Positions 28,335 to 40,793 are shown, counted from the first letter of the stretch. The stretch is 64,000 nt of DNA from Sinohyriopsis cumingii (GCA_028554795.2 JAPYKE020000267.1:62001-126000); one strand, 5' to 3'. A program made the numbers and translations. The notes: generated from the sequence alone by a model not told the origin.

Positions 28335-28698
28335 CTTGTCCCACCCAGTCGCGCTATCCTGACACCAGGCCGACTAATCCGAAAATTAACCTCTTAATGA
28401 TCGGCACCAACAGAGGCAGCTGCTAGTACCATTTTTATGTCTTTAGTATGATTCGGCCGGGGTTTGAATACGCGACCACTCGCATCCGAGGCGGACGCTC
28501 TATAGACACATTGCACCATCGGAGAAGTCGCTTAGAAAAGAATGTACGATACTGGTTCCTGTTTTTCATGACAACTCGACCTGAAGACCTACCTGAGGGA
28601 AAATGAAGGCGCATTATAAGGTTATAATATACGAGTCCATAAATATTTTTAAAATTATAATTTTCGAGCAAGTTAGTGTCTCTTAGCATTTGACAAAG
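28335..28698 (-). repeat. tRNA-like head module, copy B
   Basis: Second copy of the head at 13633-13985, in the same orientation and again directly left of the satellite. The minus-strand tRNA-like part (28447-28525) is better kept here: AGAGCGTCCGCCTCGGATG and a GTATTCAAACCCCGG B-box arm. Small insertions distinguish the two copies, for example aatgatcggcacc near 28397. Confidence 0.6.
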
Positions 28699-30345
28699 TC
28701 TGCTTGCAGTAGCGTACTAAGTGGAGGGGGTTACAACATACTTCGATGCTAATACTACTGATTTCAAGCATAAAATTAAAGCTAAACAACAACATATAAC
28801 ATGTTTACATATATTATTAAGTTCGTCTTCATTTGTCTTTCCGTGCGCCAAATGCCTTCCAACACAAACATTTTCCATATAGGTAAATTAGTTGTACCAA
28901 TCTTAAACAACCATATATTTCGACATATATAATATCAATGTATAGGTTTCTCATCAGTTTAAATCGATCTGTGCCAAAAAAAGTCGAGAAAATTAATAAT
29001 AAAAAAGTTGGTATTTATGACTCATTATTGCGACTTTACCGATCTTCATACCTTTGATATGTGCATCTACTCTTCCCGTTTTGCGATAGTAGCACATACA
29101 TGGATGCTAATACTATAGATTTGAAGCATATAATTAAAGATGTACAACATTAAATAATATGTGTATGTATGTTATTAAGTACGGTTTCATATGTCTGTTT
29201 GTGCACCCGATGCCTTCCTATCCGAATGGTTTCCATATAGGTGAATAATTTATACCAGTAGTAAACAAACACAGCTTTTGACAAATTTCATATTAATATA
29301 TAGGTTCTCATCTGCCTAAATCGATTTGTGCCATTAGACGTGTGTGAAAATACAAAATAAAAAAGTTCCACTTTTTACGGAATATCGGGTGCGACTTTAC
29401 CGATCTTCATATCCTTGCTACTTTAATACACCCTTCCCGTTTTGTGATTGTAGCACATACTTCGATGCTAATATTAGAGATCTGAAGTATAGAATTAAAA
29501 CTATACAATATTATAAAATGTGTGTATATATCTTAATAAGCACGTCTTTATTTGTCTGTCCGTGCGCCTAGATTCGACCTATACGAAAGTTTTTCATATG
29601 GGCAAATGAGTCATAACAATCGCTAAAACAACGGTTTTGACACATTTGATATCAGATGAAAATTTAATTTTAATTAATATGTTTCTAATCACACTAAATC
29701 GATCTGTGCCAATAGACATGTTTGAAAATGCAAAATAGAAGATTTTGTTCTTTTTACTGAATATCGGGTGCGATTTTACCGATCTTCATATCCTTGCTAC
29801 GTGAATCTATCATTGCCGTTTTGCGATCGTACTACATATTTCGATGCTATTGCTATATATCTAAAGCATATAATTAAAGCCGTACAACTGTAAATAGTAT
29901 GTGCATGTATCTTATTAAGTATGTCTTCCTTTTTCTGTCATTTCGCCTAATGTCTTCCTATATGATCGTTTTCCATACAGGTGAATAACTCATAACAATA
30001 GTAAATAAACCCCGATTTTGACAAATTTGATATAAATTAATAGGTTTCGCATCAGTCTAAATCGATATGTGTTAGTAGAAATGTAAGAAAATGCAATATG
30101 AAATTTTTGGTATGTTTGACTCTGTATCGGTTGTGAATTTAACGATCTTCATATCCTTGATACGTGCATCTACCATTGCCGTTTGCCTCGGTACCACAAA
30201 CGTCAATGTTAATAGTATAAATCTGAAGCATACAAGGAGAGCTATACAACAGTATATAATATGTGTATGAATCTTATTAAGTATATCTTGATGTGTCTGT
30301 GTGTCCGCCCAATGTCTTCCACAGCGAGTGTTTTCCATATTGTGT
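28698..30345. repeat. ~360 bp satellite array, second copy, about 5 units
   Basis: The landmark gatgctaatactatagat-type sequence recurs near 28745, 29103, 29465, 29842 and 30202, giving the same ~360 bp unit as 13985-18970. The array stops abruptly in the middle of a unit near 30345 (gttttccatattg). It has no coding content. Confidence 0.8.
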
Positions 30346-31671
30346 ATTGTTCCACTTCCTATTTTTGCACTACTTAATTTTGACCTAGTTTAATATACAC
30401 CCATTTCTACAGAGGACACATCTGTTGCAGCCGCGACATTTTTTTACACTTATCAGCATTGAGTCACGCAGACAAAAAGATTTGTCAAAAGTCATATCAT
30501 TATTATCAATGAAGTGAAACAAGGACACATACGATGAAAAAATAATACATTTCTCCAATTCACGTTTTTCCAACCAGGAAGTCCTCATAAAATCTTTACC
30601 AACTATTCTGACAAGGCAAATACAATTCATACCATACCAAGCATCCAGTCCGCTACTCAACATGTGTTAGCTATATGACTCACAGCTGATAACTGTATCT
30701 CCAACACTTTTTTAGAATTGTGTTTTGTGTTTTACATGAATATGTCATTACTGATTTTCTGATGGTGGTTCTTGGGTATTTAACTTTGGAGTAATGAACA
30801 TGAAACACACGTTTATTGTATATTTCATAAATAAATCAGCATCCTCTACATTACTGCAAATTTAAATAAAAGTACATTTATTACTATTAGGATTTTTCTC
30901 TCAAACATAGGCAATTTTACTTTAATAGTAAATTTTCAAATGTCCATTAAACTAATCTTGATATTTAACTTATTTTGACAAATTAATTCTTTCAAAATGT
31001 CTTCTGCCTCCTATTATTTGCACTATTAGATAAATAAGTTATGAAATATGCAAAACAGTTTTGTACCTTAAACAGTACATGTACATTATAGAATTGGGGT
31101 TCTGTATATTCACAATGCCAATTAAGTATTGCAAGGATGTTGTACACTAAATCTAGTATTCTTTTATCATCAGTAAACAATTGTATTATTATACCATCAC
31201 GATTTTCCCCCTATTTTATTCTTTCAGCTTTTCCAACAGAATCTGTTCCAAAACAAATTTTTTGATAAATATAGGAACAAATTCTGAGTAAACACCATTT
31301 TTCTTTTGTTGTTGTTGTTAATGGTAGACTGAGAGAAGAAAATGCAGCAGCATGTAATATGAACTTAAGTGAAGTTGTGAACTTACTAAGCCTGGATTTA
31401 AATAAATGGTATCACTTGTATTTGTAATGACAGCCACAATCCTCTTAGTTTGGGCTCAAGACATGCAATAGTGAATTAGGTGTTTCAAAAGACATATAAC
31501 AGCTCACTTATTATAATGTTACTAATTAGCATTATTTAAATCTTCTTAGATATGATAACAAATAGCATATATGTATGGTGCTTGTTTGCGACATTGGCAG
31601 ATTATTCACTCCATATCCTGGTTCCCGGGCAGTTGTGATCTCTCACAATAATAATCACGGGCACAGTGGCT

Positions 31672-31773
31672 CGTTACAAAGAAAATCAACAGATGTGGGT
31701 TCTAAACTGTAGCAATATTATCATATTATATTGTTACAGGTTAGAACCCCATCCCTTGATTTTCTTTGTAACG
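31672..31773. repeat. Fold-back (inverted-repeat) element
   Basis: Two arms of about 45 bases face each other: the left begins CGTTACAAAGAAAATCAA and the right ends with its inverse, TTGATTTTCTTTGTAACG. A short AT-rich loop of about 15-20 bases lies between them. Arms match with few differences. It would fold into a long hairpin and resembles a small MITE. No clear target duplication is seen. Confidence 0.65.
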
Positions 31774-32137
31774 ACCCCTTGTCATCATGGGTAGTAAATT
31801 TGAAACATACTACTTAAGTATCAATCTATTTTTACGATACAAGAAATGCTAGTACATAATGGGAGGTAACTCAAGTTGTGCTATTCAATTCAATTCATTC
31901 ACGAAAAATGAAAATAAATAGGTAAAAAGGGAATTGTTTATTTTGAAGATGAATATTTATCGAATATTTAACATTCAGCAGCTTAAATATGCATTTATTT
32001 TATTGATATTTGTGGCAAGAGTGCAGAAAAGGACGACGTGCTTCGTGGGCAGATTTCCATCTGCCCACGGAGCTTTCATCTGCCCACGAAACCGGTCCGA
32101 GGACGACAAAACTGCCCACTACCCACCTTAAATAATA

Positions 32138-32272
<135 letters not shown>

Positions 32273-32519
32273 CATGCGTGCCTATCAGCGCGTACAAATG
32301 TCGTCAAACTATATAAATGAGTAAACCAGAATGTCGGAATCATACTTTGTAAGTCCCGCGAACCGAGTTTTAACACAACGCGAGTTTTGTTAAATTTGGA
32401 CAAAAATATATAACATGAACAAGATAAGAACACTGGTATACGATAAATTGGTCCAATCGACACGAATATACCGCTTACTAGCAAAATGATTATTAATTGA
32501 TGAAGATTTAAGTCTGTGA

Positions 32520-33146
32520 TGTACGTCACAGATATATACAATTAGGATATAGGTGTTGTACCTAGGAATATGCATCTCTACAACAATTTTCAAGACCTTA
32601 AGCATGAAGAATGTACGAATTACGGCAAGGTTACAGTATTTTCTTTTTAATATTGGGGGCTGGTGTTGGTATGAGACTGTGATTAATTAAGAGGCATTAA
32701 GAAATGACATAATAACTAGGTATCGGCTGCAATGCTTATGCAGCGTTACATTTTATAAGACAACCTCAATATAGATTAGTGATATATCTCATTCATACAA
32801 AGACAAATACGCAAAAACAGAAAAGAATGATGAAAGAAAATAATGATATGCTTAGGAGCAAATGCGATCAACAAACATTACGAAATTGTAGTTATCTAAC
32901 TATTAGCTGCAGTTTTCCCCAAACTTTGACACTGTTCTATGAATAACACGCTGTATCTTTAACATCTGAAGGTAACTACTCTATCGGAATAAAGGTTAAC
33001 ACATATCGTTGAAATCAGAGATTCCATAGTCTCGTTACACTTTACTAATAATTACAAAACAGAGGAATCCACAATTACTTTTTATAATAGCTCTTTTCAA
33101 ATTTGATATAGAATTTGTCTTCTGAATAATAATAATAATAATAATG

Positions 33147-33177
<31 letters not shown>

Positions 33178-33180
33178 CAA
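32520..33180 (+). repeat. Dispersed repeat ending in (TAA)n
   Basis: This segment shares landmarks with 59070-59790 and 63300-63900: ataggtgttgta, cttaaacttgaagaatg-type sequence, ttttaatattggg and aagaggcattaagaaa. It ends at a (TAA)n tract (33127-33173), as the related copies neighbour AAT repeats. It is a non-coding dispersed family of unknown type. Confidence 0.5.
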
Positions 33181-33319
33181 CAACAACATGTGAGAGAGGG
33201 AGGCGTAATTTATTTGCGTACTGTTTTCCACAGTAAATCTCGTAAACCTGTCATATACGGTTGCACGTATGGAAATCATATCGATAGTTAATTTCTTTCC
33301 TCTCCAAACCCTCGCCAAT

Positions 33320-33321
<2 letters not shown>

Positions 33322-33398
<77 letters not shown>
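33322..33398. repeat. (TA)n microsatellite
   Basis: An uninterrupted run of about 38 TA dinucleotides followed by a few GTAT units. Confidence 0.95.
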
Positions 33399-33409
<11 letters not shown>

Positions 33410-34350
33410 ATGATAACATACGGGGACAAAAATGCGATCATTAGGGAACTATGACAACTAACCTTGGCATTTTTGGTACCCTAATGGTCAAAACACTTGT
33501 ACCGACAAGTAAATATAAAATACAACTTTGTTTAAGGGGTAATTTACAAAATTAGCTTAATCAATTTAAGTTTAAAAATATTTAGAGCTTGGTATATCGC
33601 ATTTGAAAAATAAAAAGAATCTTTGAAAAGCCGTATATATTTGCTTCTTCTGGAAATTGCCACCTTTGGGATACCTTTAATTTTTTAATATTTTCTGTTA
33701 TAGAATCTATATACAAAACGGTTCAGTTTTTTATCTTAGTATAGAAAGAAGACCGATATTTAAATCCAAAGTGACAATAGAAAAATCTTCATCGTAGAAA
33801 AACTGTTCAAAATATATTATTTCGAAGGTGAACAAAACTTGGTCAGAGTCGAAAACTATTCGTCTTCCAAAGTCAGATATTGCAAGCATGCGTACTAGGT
33901 TAGCACGGCTTTAAAGGTAAATGGTGGCAAATGGTAATGCTGATGTTGTGCTCCTTTGATCGCATATTTTAGCATTGGTGACATAATGGCGTGTACACTG
34001 AAAATAACATGCAACTTCAAACTTTATTGTTTTAAGTTTGGAATAAGTTTTGACTGTTAATATGAATGGATTCAATGCCATGTGTTGTCTTTCACATATG
34101 CGCTAGGGAAACAAAATGCCACTTACAGTTCCAATATGCATACTATATATTAATTCGTTTTGTTAAAGAATAATATTTCATCTCAACCCGATATCGGCGT
34201 TCCCTGCTTTCATCGTTTTCCAGTCACCTGAAATGTCGGCCAACGAAACTTGAAAACAGGTCCAATTCTTTTATAAGAATTTGAATTATTAGAGAAAAGA
34301 CTTTAGATTGAGTAAAATCTGACTAAACTATTATGACTTTACTTTGTAGA

Positions 34351-34470
34351 AAAGAGCCGTTACTTGAGTTGAGAGTTGTGTGAGATATTCCTGAAAATTT
34401 GACGTTTGTTCCGATGTTAGTCGACATCAAAACACACTATACAGCGCTCTTAGTTAGGCAGTAAGACCCT
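34351..34470 (+). repeat. Interspersed repeat, copy 2
   Basis: Second copy of the repeat at 105-230. It shares tgtgtgagatattcctgaaa-type sequence, an inner partial palindrome around gttagtcgacatc and the ending cagtaagac. It is non-coding. Confidence 0.4.
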
Positions 34471-37343
34471 GACGCCCAAAACATAAATAACAGCGTCAAG
34501 GTATTAAACGTAGTACTAGGAAAAATCCAAAATCTTCGAGAATTGGTTTGACTGGACATTATATATAAGATTGATTAAAATGCCTGTAAACACCAGTTTG
34601 TCTCTGAATAACATGTTCATACACATAACCTGTCTGATGTTTATGAATAACATTTTTTTGTTTAAAAAACACCGTTCCAGGTTTGTAAGCAACTGAGCAG
34701 ATCTTAGTTAGAATTATGTGCCTCTACAGGGAACACATTGAAGGCTTTCAGGAATGCGAGCTTATGCAACAGATGCACATGTAATTATCCTAGGACGCAT
34801 CTTTCATCTGTGTAATGCATCCCCACTGTGTGCCTCAGTTTACACCGTAATACTCCCCTTTTTTTAGTCATGGCCGATCTGCAGAATAGGTAATGATTTG
34901 AATTAGGTAAACAGGTATGAAATCAATTTAACTAATTCACAGCTAATCCTTCTCTGATGTGATGACTTCAAAGAAACTGATGTTCTATTGAATGTGTATT
35001 TACATGTAAGCACTTGCGATTGTTTGGCACATAAAAGATGCCCCTTGTTTAAATCGTGTTTAAATTTTATTGGCGCACATAAATCATGAAAGTGATCAAG
35101 CCTTTCTGTGATTGTGAGTTGTACAGTACTGTCCAATCATTAATGTGTGAGAATATTAATGATAATAGTAACTGCTACTTCAATGATTTTCTAAGACACT
35201 AAAGTATCATTAGACACTTTATTCAAGAGTTCGGAAAATTGCTTTGACAATGAAAACGACACATATGTTAATAACAGGCATTAAATATGCACAGGTTAGG
35301 GCACAAATGAAAACAACAAAGAGAACTCGACTGGAAAATTGAATGCAGACCCTGTCTCAACTATAGTAAAAGATGATGACAATATGCTCTAATTGTGAAA
35401 TTGTGAAAAGGTATCAAACGAGGCTTTGCAATTCTGAAAGTTGACATCCAAATCATCTAGATGGAGGAGTTAGATTTATTTATTTTCCAAAGCCTAGTTG
35501 AAACTTGGATGGATTATAAGTTAAAAAAGTTTTGAAAGAGCGAAGTCATGTTCAATTAGTAATGCTTTGTAACAATAGTTTTACACTCATAATCTCTCCA
35601 CAATATCATTACATATATCAACACCTTTTTGCAACATGTTCTGCATTCTTCAATATTATAACTGCCCGCAGTTTCTTTTATCTACCGATCCTTTATTTCG
35701 AATGATATACTGTCAGAGTTCATCATGTCCATCTTCAATCAATGTTAAGGTCTGGCGCAGACATGACACTGTGATATTTTCTATTTAGGCAAGTTTTGAC
35801 AATAGGAAATAAACCTTGATATTTTAACTTGTCAGTTATTTTCAGTTTTAATTTTTGCAAGTATACAGATTTTCCGACTTTAATGTCCTAACCTAGCCAT
35901 GGGCAGTTTGTGGGTTCCAAGTGCCGAGATCAACGACTCTAATGAGCCAGTTTATCAAAGATTGTTTTTGCTGATGGTCACCAATTTCAGATTGACGATG
36001 TGAGTATTTATAATAATATAACTCTTAAGATTTCTTTCACAGCTGTGTATGCAAATAAAAGGCGATCATCTCTAATGATTAACCACTTGGAAGTCAGGAG
36101 TCCACAAGCAGTTTTAATAATATATTGTTTATATGGTTTTTATATGACTGACGCATTTTTGGCAAATAAGGAAATGGATAAAAACAAATCTTTGCGAAGT
36201 TGTCCAAGATTGTTTGGGTGCATGTCGCTGATTCTAGTTGTAAATTTGATGACCTGTAAGTAAAAGCAGAAATTAGAGTGGACACAACACTCCCCAGACA
36301 AAAAGACAAGAGTGAATTTATTAATATTTGACTATATAATGAGGGACTCAGTTTTAACCGTTTTCTTGCTGGATGCATACTTAAAGATGAATGATTAATT
36401 GTTCTTCAAATGTAGATGTTGATACAGAAAAATGTCATGATATATTGAAACATGATTTAAATTAAGTTCAAATGGTTTTGTTCTTGACTGTTTAATTTTT
36501 AATTTGTTTTGCCTAAACGTCACAACAAAGTGTGGTTCACATACTGTTATGGATGCATTGAATCCACAGGTTCCTTCTCCTGGAAATCTATCATTTCCAG
36601 TAAAACACAAAAGCAAAAAAAAAAAGAAATAGTTATCTAAATAACACTCAGTTCTTGAAATAATGTATTTTATATAAAGGTGTAATACATATTTATATCT
36701 AGTTTTTAGGTTTGACTTGTAATTTGTGCTTGCTATGATTTTGTTTCTCCATTCGATAACTTCGGCTTAGAGCCAGCCTCAAAAAACAACATGAAAAGAA
36801 TGATTGTTCACCACAGGTACATAACTTTACTTCATATCATTAAGTGTTGTTGTATGGTGCTCTTCAAATAGTATTAGATTGTGATGTTTGCAGTTTGGAA
36901 TCCAAGTAAATGACCACTTTATGAGGGCAGGATATTTTTATTTTAATGTACTTTGTATTTTTATTATGACAATAAATGCTGAAGTAAAAAGTCATGATCA
37001 AATAATTAGATAAGACTGGCATGTCATGCAATAGGGAATCTACGTTGCAACACTTCAGTTTCAGAATTTAAGTTCAAGTAAGCATCATCTTCTGTTTGTA
37101 TTTCCCAGTTATATAGTTGGTTATCTAATTGGTTGTCAAGCGTGTTTTCACTAATAAATTTCGTATGATATCTAGCTGGTCTTAAATCAAAATGTTGCTT
37201 ATATTACTTCCAAAATGGCCACTGTGGCAGCAAATGTGAAACTCTTGTTATCGCACAAGATTATCAGAGATAGTTGCAGCACAGTAAAATGGAAAACAAT
37301 TTATTTGTCTTCGATTGCTGGAAATTATTTTTGGTCAGTAGAG

Positions 37344-37566
37344 ATACATACATACATACATAAATACATAAATACATACATACATACATACATGCATACA
37401 TACATACATACATACATTCAAACATACATTCATACATACATACATACATAATATATAAATGCATACATACATACATACAGACATACATACATACACACAT
37501 ACATAATACATAAATACATCCATACATATATACATACATACATACATACATACATACATACATACA

Positions 37567-37600
<34 letters not shown>

Positions 37601-37658
37601 CATACATACATACATACATACATACATACATACATACATACATACATACATACATAAA
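37344..37658. repeat. (CATA)n microsatellite, ~315 bp
   Basis: A long tetranucleotide array with scattered substitutions. Open frames through it (repeated YVCM on the minus strand) are artefacts of the repeat. Confidence 0.95.
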
Positions 37659-38598
37659 TAGCGTACGTATAAGGCTCTCTACTATTATTCCTCTCCTTCA
37701 CAAAGTTATTAGGATAATGGATTCCATTTTTTGTTTGTTCAATAATATTCAATGTTTTTCTTGTTTTAATTTATACTAAACGGGATTAACTAGGTTTTGA
37801 TCTTATCGTTTTATAACTAATCCATCAATAGTTTGGAGATGTCGATGATAGATGTGATAACGTTAGAGAGGTTTCCTACATTTTAGTTGAGGTCTTGTAC
37901 TGTGGACAGCTATTCGGTGACATAAATGGTCGATCAGAAACAAAACTTAGAAGCGTCTAACGTTATCTACCACATACAAGGTCAACGGACATTCACTTTT
38001 GCGATATTTCATCGTTTTGCTGTTTACGGGTTTATTTAACTGTTTGAAAATGCCTTTAACAAACTGGTGCGTTGATTCTTTGAGCAACTCTGTCTTTATC
38101 GGTATAAACGGCGCCATCCAGTTATGCTCGCAGAATCAAAGCACTGAAATGACTCACAGAACATTCATTTGACATATAAATGCATCTGACAATTTCGTTT
38201 ATGAACTATATAGTTGGTTTTAGGAAGAAGATTAATCACTTGCTTGATGCATTCAGTAATCGTGTGTTTTGGATGCGTCAGCAATATTGTCTGCGTTAAC
38301 AAATCCTTTAAACAATATGAGCATAAGATCGGGGTACGAAGCCCGGAAATGGGCTACATCGAGACGTACGGAACTGGAAAGATATTGAAAGCTTTTGAAG
38401 CTGTTAGCCATAGGGCATGATGGGCCATTGGCACGAGTCAATGTCCTTTACAGAGATGAAGCTTTGAGACTATATGGTTCACAGCTACTTTTCAGAACAA
38501 ACCATACATGTATTGCATTGGTTGCGCAATACACACAATGTTTGTATTATTTGTATACAAAACCTGGTTTGTTCCATCTTTCTGATGAATACAATGGA

Positions 38599-38603
38599 GG
38601 ATG
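38599..38603. repeat. Target-site duplication, left
   Basis: GGATG precedes the left terminus and recurs at 53640-53644. With the terminal A, GGATGA is shared on both sides, matching the 6 bp duplication typical of Polinton integration. Confidence 0.75.
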
Positions 38604-38870
38604 AGCAGCAGAGGGGGCGAATCGGACATTTTGTCCAATCGTCATTTGGCTTAATTAATACCTTCTGCACTCAGCGGATCCAGCGTCGTCAGCGCCTGGT
38701 AAAAAAAAAGCGACGTCGCCGTCGGGGGGTAAATCGAACGTCATTTGGTTTAATTAATACCTTCTGCGCGCCGATCCCAGCGTCGTCAGCGTCCGGTAAA
38801 AAAGCGCGACGACCGCGTCGATGTCATCGCCCCCTCTGCTGCTAAGAGGTTATTTACAATGATCTTACAA
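38604..38870 (+). repeat. Left terminal inverted repeat
   Basis: It matches 53361-53639 in inverse over about 267 bases, with roughly ten substitutions and a 12-base length difference near the inner end. The repeat has its own inverted ends: AGCAGCAGAGGGGGCGA at 38604-38620 and its reverse complement at 38827-38843. Between them are two direct copies of a ~74-base unit 99 bases apart (starting GTCATTTGG at 38641 and 38740), each with TTAATTAATACCTTCTGC and GCGTCGTCAGCG. A GGACATTTTGTCC palindrome lies at 38622-38634. Confidence 0.93.
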
Positions 38871-39399
38871 ACAGAGTGATCACTAACTCCTCCTCTTGTA
38901 GATCAATTAGGTTATTTGACTGATCGGTAAGTCTGAAATTAATTCTCGTTAAAAACCGATTATGGCATCGCATATAGACCGGATTAATCGGACTCTCAAC
39001 AATTAAAAATCCCGGAGGGGCTGTTGGTGAAAACGAATAAAGGATATACCCCTGTTGAGCCTGATTTGATTGCTTGGTATCCACCTGGTAACTCCCTTCG
39101 ATAACATCACACACTAGATTGATTGCTATCACCGATGCAATATTTACGTTGTATGGGGCAATATGCCTACCGCCCTCTCCGTTATCGTGTCTGAGGATAA
39201 TTGATGGGCCGAGAAAATCATTAAGAGACTTTTTTAGTTCTGGCGCGTTGTATCCTGGAAACTTGAAATCGGGTAAATCGGCTTCTGTGATATTATACTG
39301 GGTTAGGAATTTTTGTTTATTATCATCGCTGTTAGCAGATATTGTCTTAACGATTCGTTCATTAATATATTCCATGTCTGATATAAGTTGATTTAACAC
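38854..39399 (-). CDS. Minor virion protein, C-terminal part
   Basis: The family is recognised from Polintons: SVIAINLVCDVIEGSY, YSFSPTAPPGFLIVESPINP and a final FRLTDQSNNLIDLQEEE segment follow the usual C-terminal pattern of a conserved structural protein (probably a minor capsid or penton-type component). The frame is open upstream to 39486 but has no ATG until codon 9 here (39375). The related N-terminal half lies in the neighbouring frame at 39438-40175. Either the two are one gene with a frame break between about 39440 and 39486, or they are two proteins. The C-terminus runs 16 bases into the left inverted repeat. Confidence 0.7.
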   Translation of the reverse strand: MLNQLISDMEYINERIVKTISANSDDNKQKFLTQYNITEADLPDFKFPGYNAPELKKSLNDFLGPSIILRHDNGEGGRHIAPYNVNIASVIAINLVCDVIEGSYQVDTKQSNQAQQGYILYSFSPTAPPGFLIVESPINPVYMRCHNRFLTRINFRLTDQSNNLIDLQEEELVITLFVRSL

Positions 39400-39437
39400 C
39401 TCAACGTGTTTTCGTGCTTTTGTTTTCCGTAGCTGTT

Positions 39438-40175
39438 CTAGTTGTGATCGGCAAATATAACTAATTTCGGTAAAAGCACAATGATATTATTTAAATTAAC
39501 TGTGACCACGGCGGACGATTCAGGAGTTTCCTTATACGGAAAATACCATTGCATGGTATTCCTGTTTTGAAATATAAACCTGCTGGGTAATGACGTGCTT
39601 TTTATAATAGACAAATCATCTCGATACCCGGGATTAATCTCGTGATACGATTGCGCATTCGTGTGCAAGTCCGCGGAGATTTCATGAGGTGGATTCTTAG
39701 GCCAACCTAGTATGGTTCTTATTGAACTGTTATAAATATCAACCATATACCCCGGTGTGCTTATTTCAATCGTCGACGACAACGTCGGTTCATGAACCGT
39801 AATAGCGATTTTTGATTCTTTTCCTGTGATCGATTTTATCCTGCGTTGAAATTCTTTATTGATTTGTTCTACTTGGTATGACCCAGTTGGTATTGTAACC
39901 TCCTTCCAGTCTGGGGTCTCATCGTGTTTATTTGTCCATGCAAAAACCAGCGAGTTATTAGGTTGTTGTCCGTTAAATGCGTCCGCTCGGATATTGGGCC
40001 AACTGTGATATACTCGCAATTTTGCCAGCGCTATTTCCTTCACTGGAACCGATGATGGGAAGTTCACACTGAATTCGGGTTTCGTTGACGTTATCGATAT
40101 CATACTTGTTTGTACCGGAGTGGTGTTCTCCGCGATCCGTTGAAGCAATTGAAACCCTTCGGGGTTCAGCGACAT
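39438..40175 (-). CDS. Minor virion protein, N-terminal part
   Basis: A 245-residue frame with ATG at 40175. It shows the N-terminal pattern of the same Polinton structural family: PVKEIALAKLRVYHSWPNI, then WKEVTIPTGSYQVEQINKEF, then an ILGWP segment. No membrane segment or catalytic motif is seen. A late-type motif (ATTAAAAACAGC) lies 11 bases upstream of the ATG. The frame ends at 39438 and overlaps the open region of the next frame (38854-39486), which carries the expected C-terminal motifs. The role as capsid component is inferred from the family; penton identity is uncertain. Confidence 0.7.
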   Translation of the reverse strand: MSLNPEGFQLLQRIAENTTPVQTSMISITSTKPEFSVNFPSSVPVKEIALAKLRVYHSWPNIRADAFNGQQPNNSLVFAWTNKHDETPDWKEVTIPTGSYQVEQINKEFQRRIKSITGKESKIAITVHEPTLSSTIEISTPGYMVDIYNSSIRTILGWPKNPPHEISADLHTNAQSYHEINPGYRDDLSIIKSTSLPSRFIFQNRNTMQWYFPYKETPESSAVVTVNLNNIIVLLPKLVIFADHN

Positions 40176-40186
40176 TATTATTATTC

Positions 40187-40198
40187 GCTGTTTTTAAT
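40187..40198 (-). promoter_or_regulatory. Late-type promoter motif (minor virion gene)
   Basis: Sense-strand ATTAAAAACAGC, 11 bases before the ATG at 40175, followed by an AATAATAATA leader. It is one of five similar motifs in front of virion genes. Confidence 0.5.
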
Positions 40199-40314
40199 GT
40201 TCAATTTCAACACCGAATATTAACAACCTGCTTGTTTTCAGGAGAATGTTTTAAGCCCATTGAAGTGGTTTCAGCGACGTGGTTTTCAGCTTCCAGTTGA
40301 AAATCCTCGATTTT

Positions 40315-40779
40315 TTACATCGCGGAGTCATACAACTGGACCATCGTGGAGAATTCAACATCGGATATAAACGAATTATCGATCGACAACGAGATCAACC
40401 CGGATAATTTCGAGCACGCGTCGGATACTATTTGATGTTTTACTGTATACTCGTTGAGTTTTTTCTGAGAACACGATGATATCTTTCTAGTGATTGCGTT
40501 GGCGACTCCAGCAATTGTTGTCGCCGCGGAGATAGCGATTGGAACAGCGATCGGGGCCATCATGGTCACCGTGGATAAAATAACACCGGTACCGGCTACT
40601 ATACCGGACACCGAGTACACGGCCGCGTCGATGGCGGTTATTTTTCGACGGTATTTTTTTATTTTTACACGGTATTGTTCGGAAAGCGTTTTCAAATTCG
40701 CGGAGAACTCTTTTACGGTATCGAATCGATATTGATGTGACGTCGGTGATACCTCTGATTCAGTTACCTTGGTGGTCAT
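40315..40779 (-). CDS. Small membrane protein of the Polinton KHxK type
   Basis: 154 residues with ATG at 40779. A basic helix (KIKKYRRKITAID) precedes a long Gly/Ala/Ile-rich hydrophobic stretch at about residues 53-92, enough for two membrane passes. After this come KKLNEYTVKHQ and an ISDVEFSTM segment. The same order (basic helix, hydrophobic hairpin, KH motif, DxxISDxEF) is common in Polinton proteins of unknown function. It probably acts at a membrane or as a virion membrane-active protein; I cannot say which. Its promoter-like motif overlaps the short gap to the fibre gene. Confidence 0.7.
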   Translation of the reverse strand: MTTKVTESEVSPTSHQYRFDTVKEFSANLKTLSEQYRVKIKKYRRKITAIDAAVYSVSGIVAGTGVILSTVTMMAPIAVPIAISAATTIAGVANAITRKISSCSQKKLNEYTVKHQIVSDACSKLSGLISLSIDNSFISDVEFSTMVQLYDSAM

Positions 40780-40793
40780 TTTATTTTAAAAGA

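Noticed and set aside
30385-30663. 92-codon minus frame with a Cys cluster
   Set aside because: Tempting as a zinc-finger exon, but it has no recognised domain, splice context or homologue; it is not called.
37264-37752. Long minus-strand frame of repeated Tyr-Val-Cys-Met
   Set aside because: It is a translation of the (CATA)n microsatellite; all frames through it are artefacts.
38474-38845. Plus-strand 123-codon frame ending in Arg-rich sequence
   Set aside because: It runs through the left terminal repeat; the Arg-rich part comes from CGACG-type repeat sequence.
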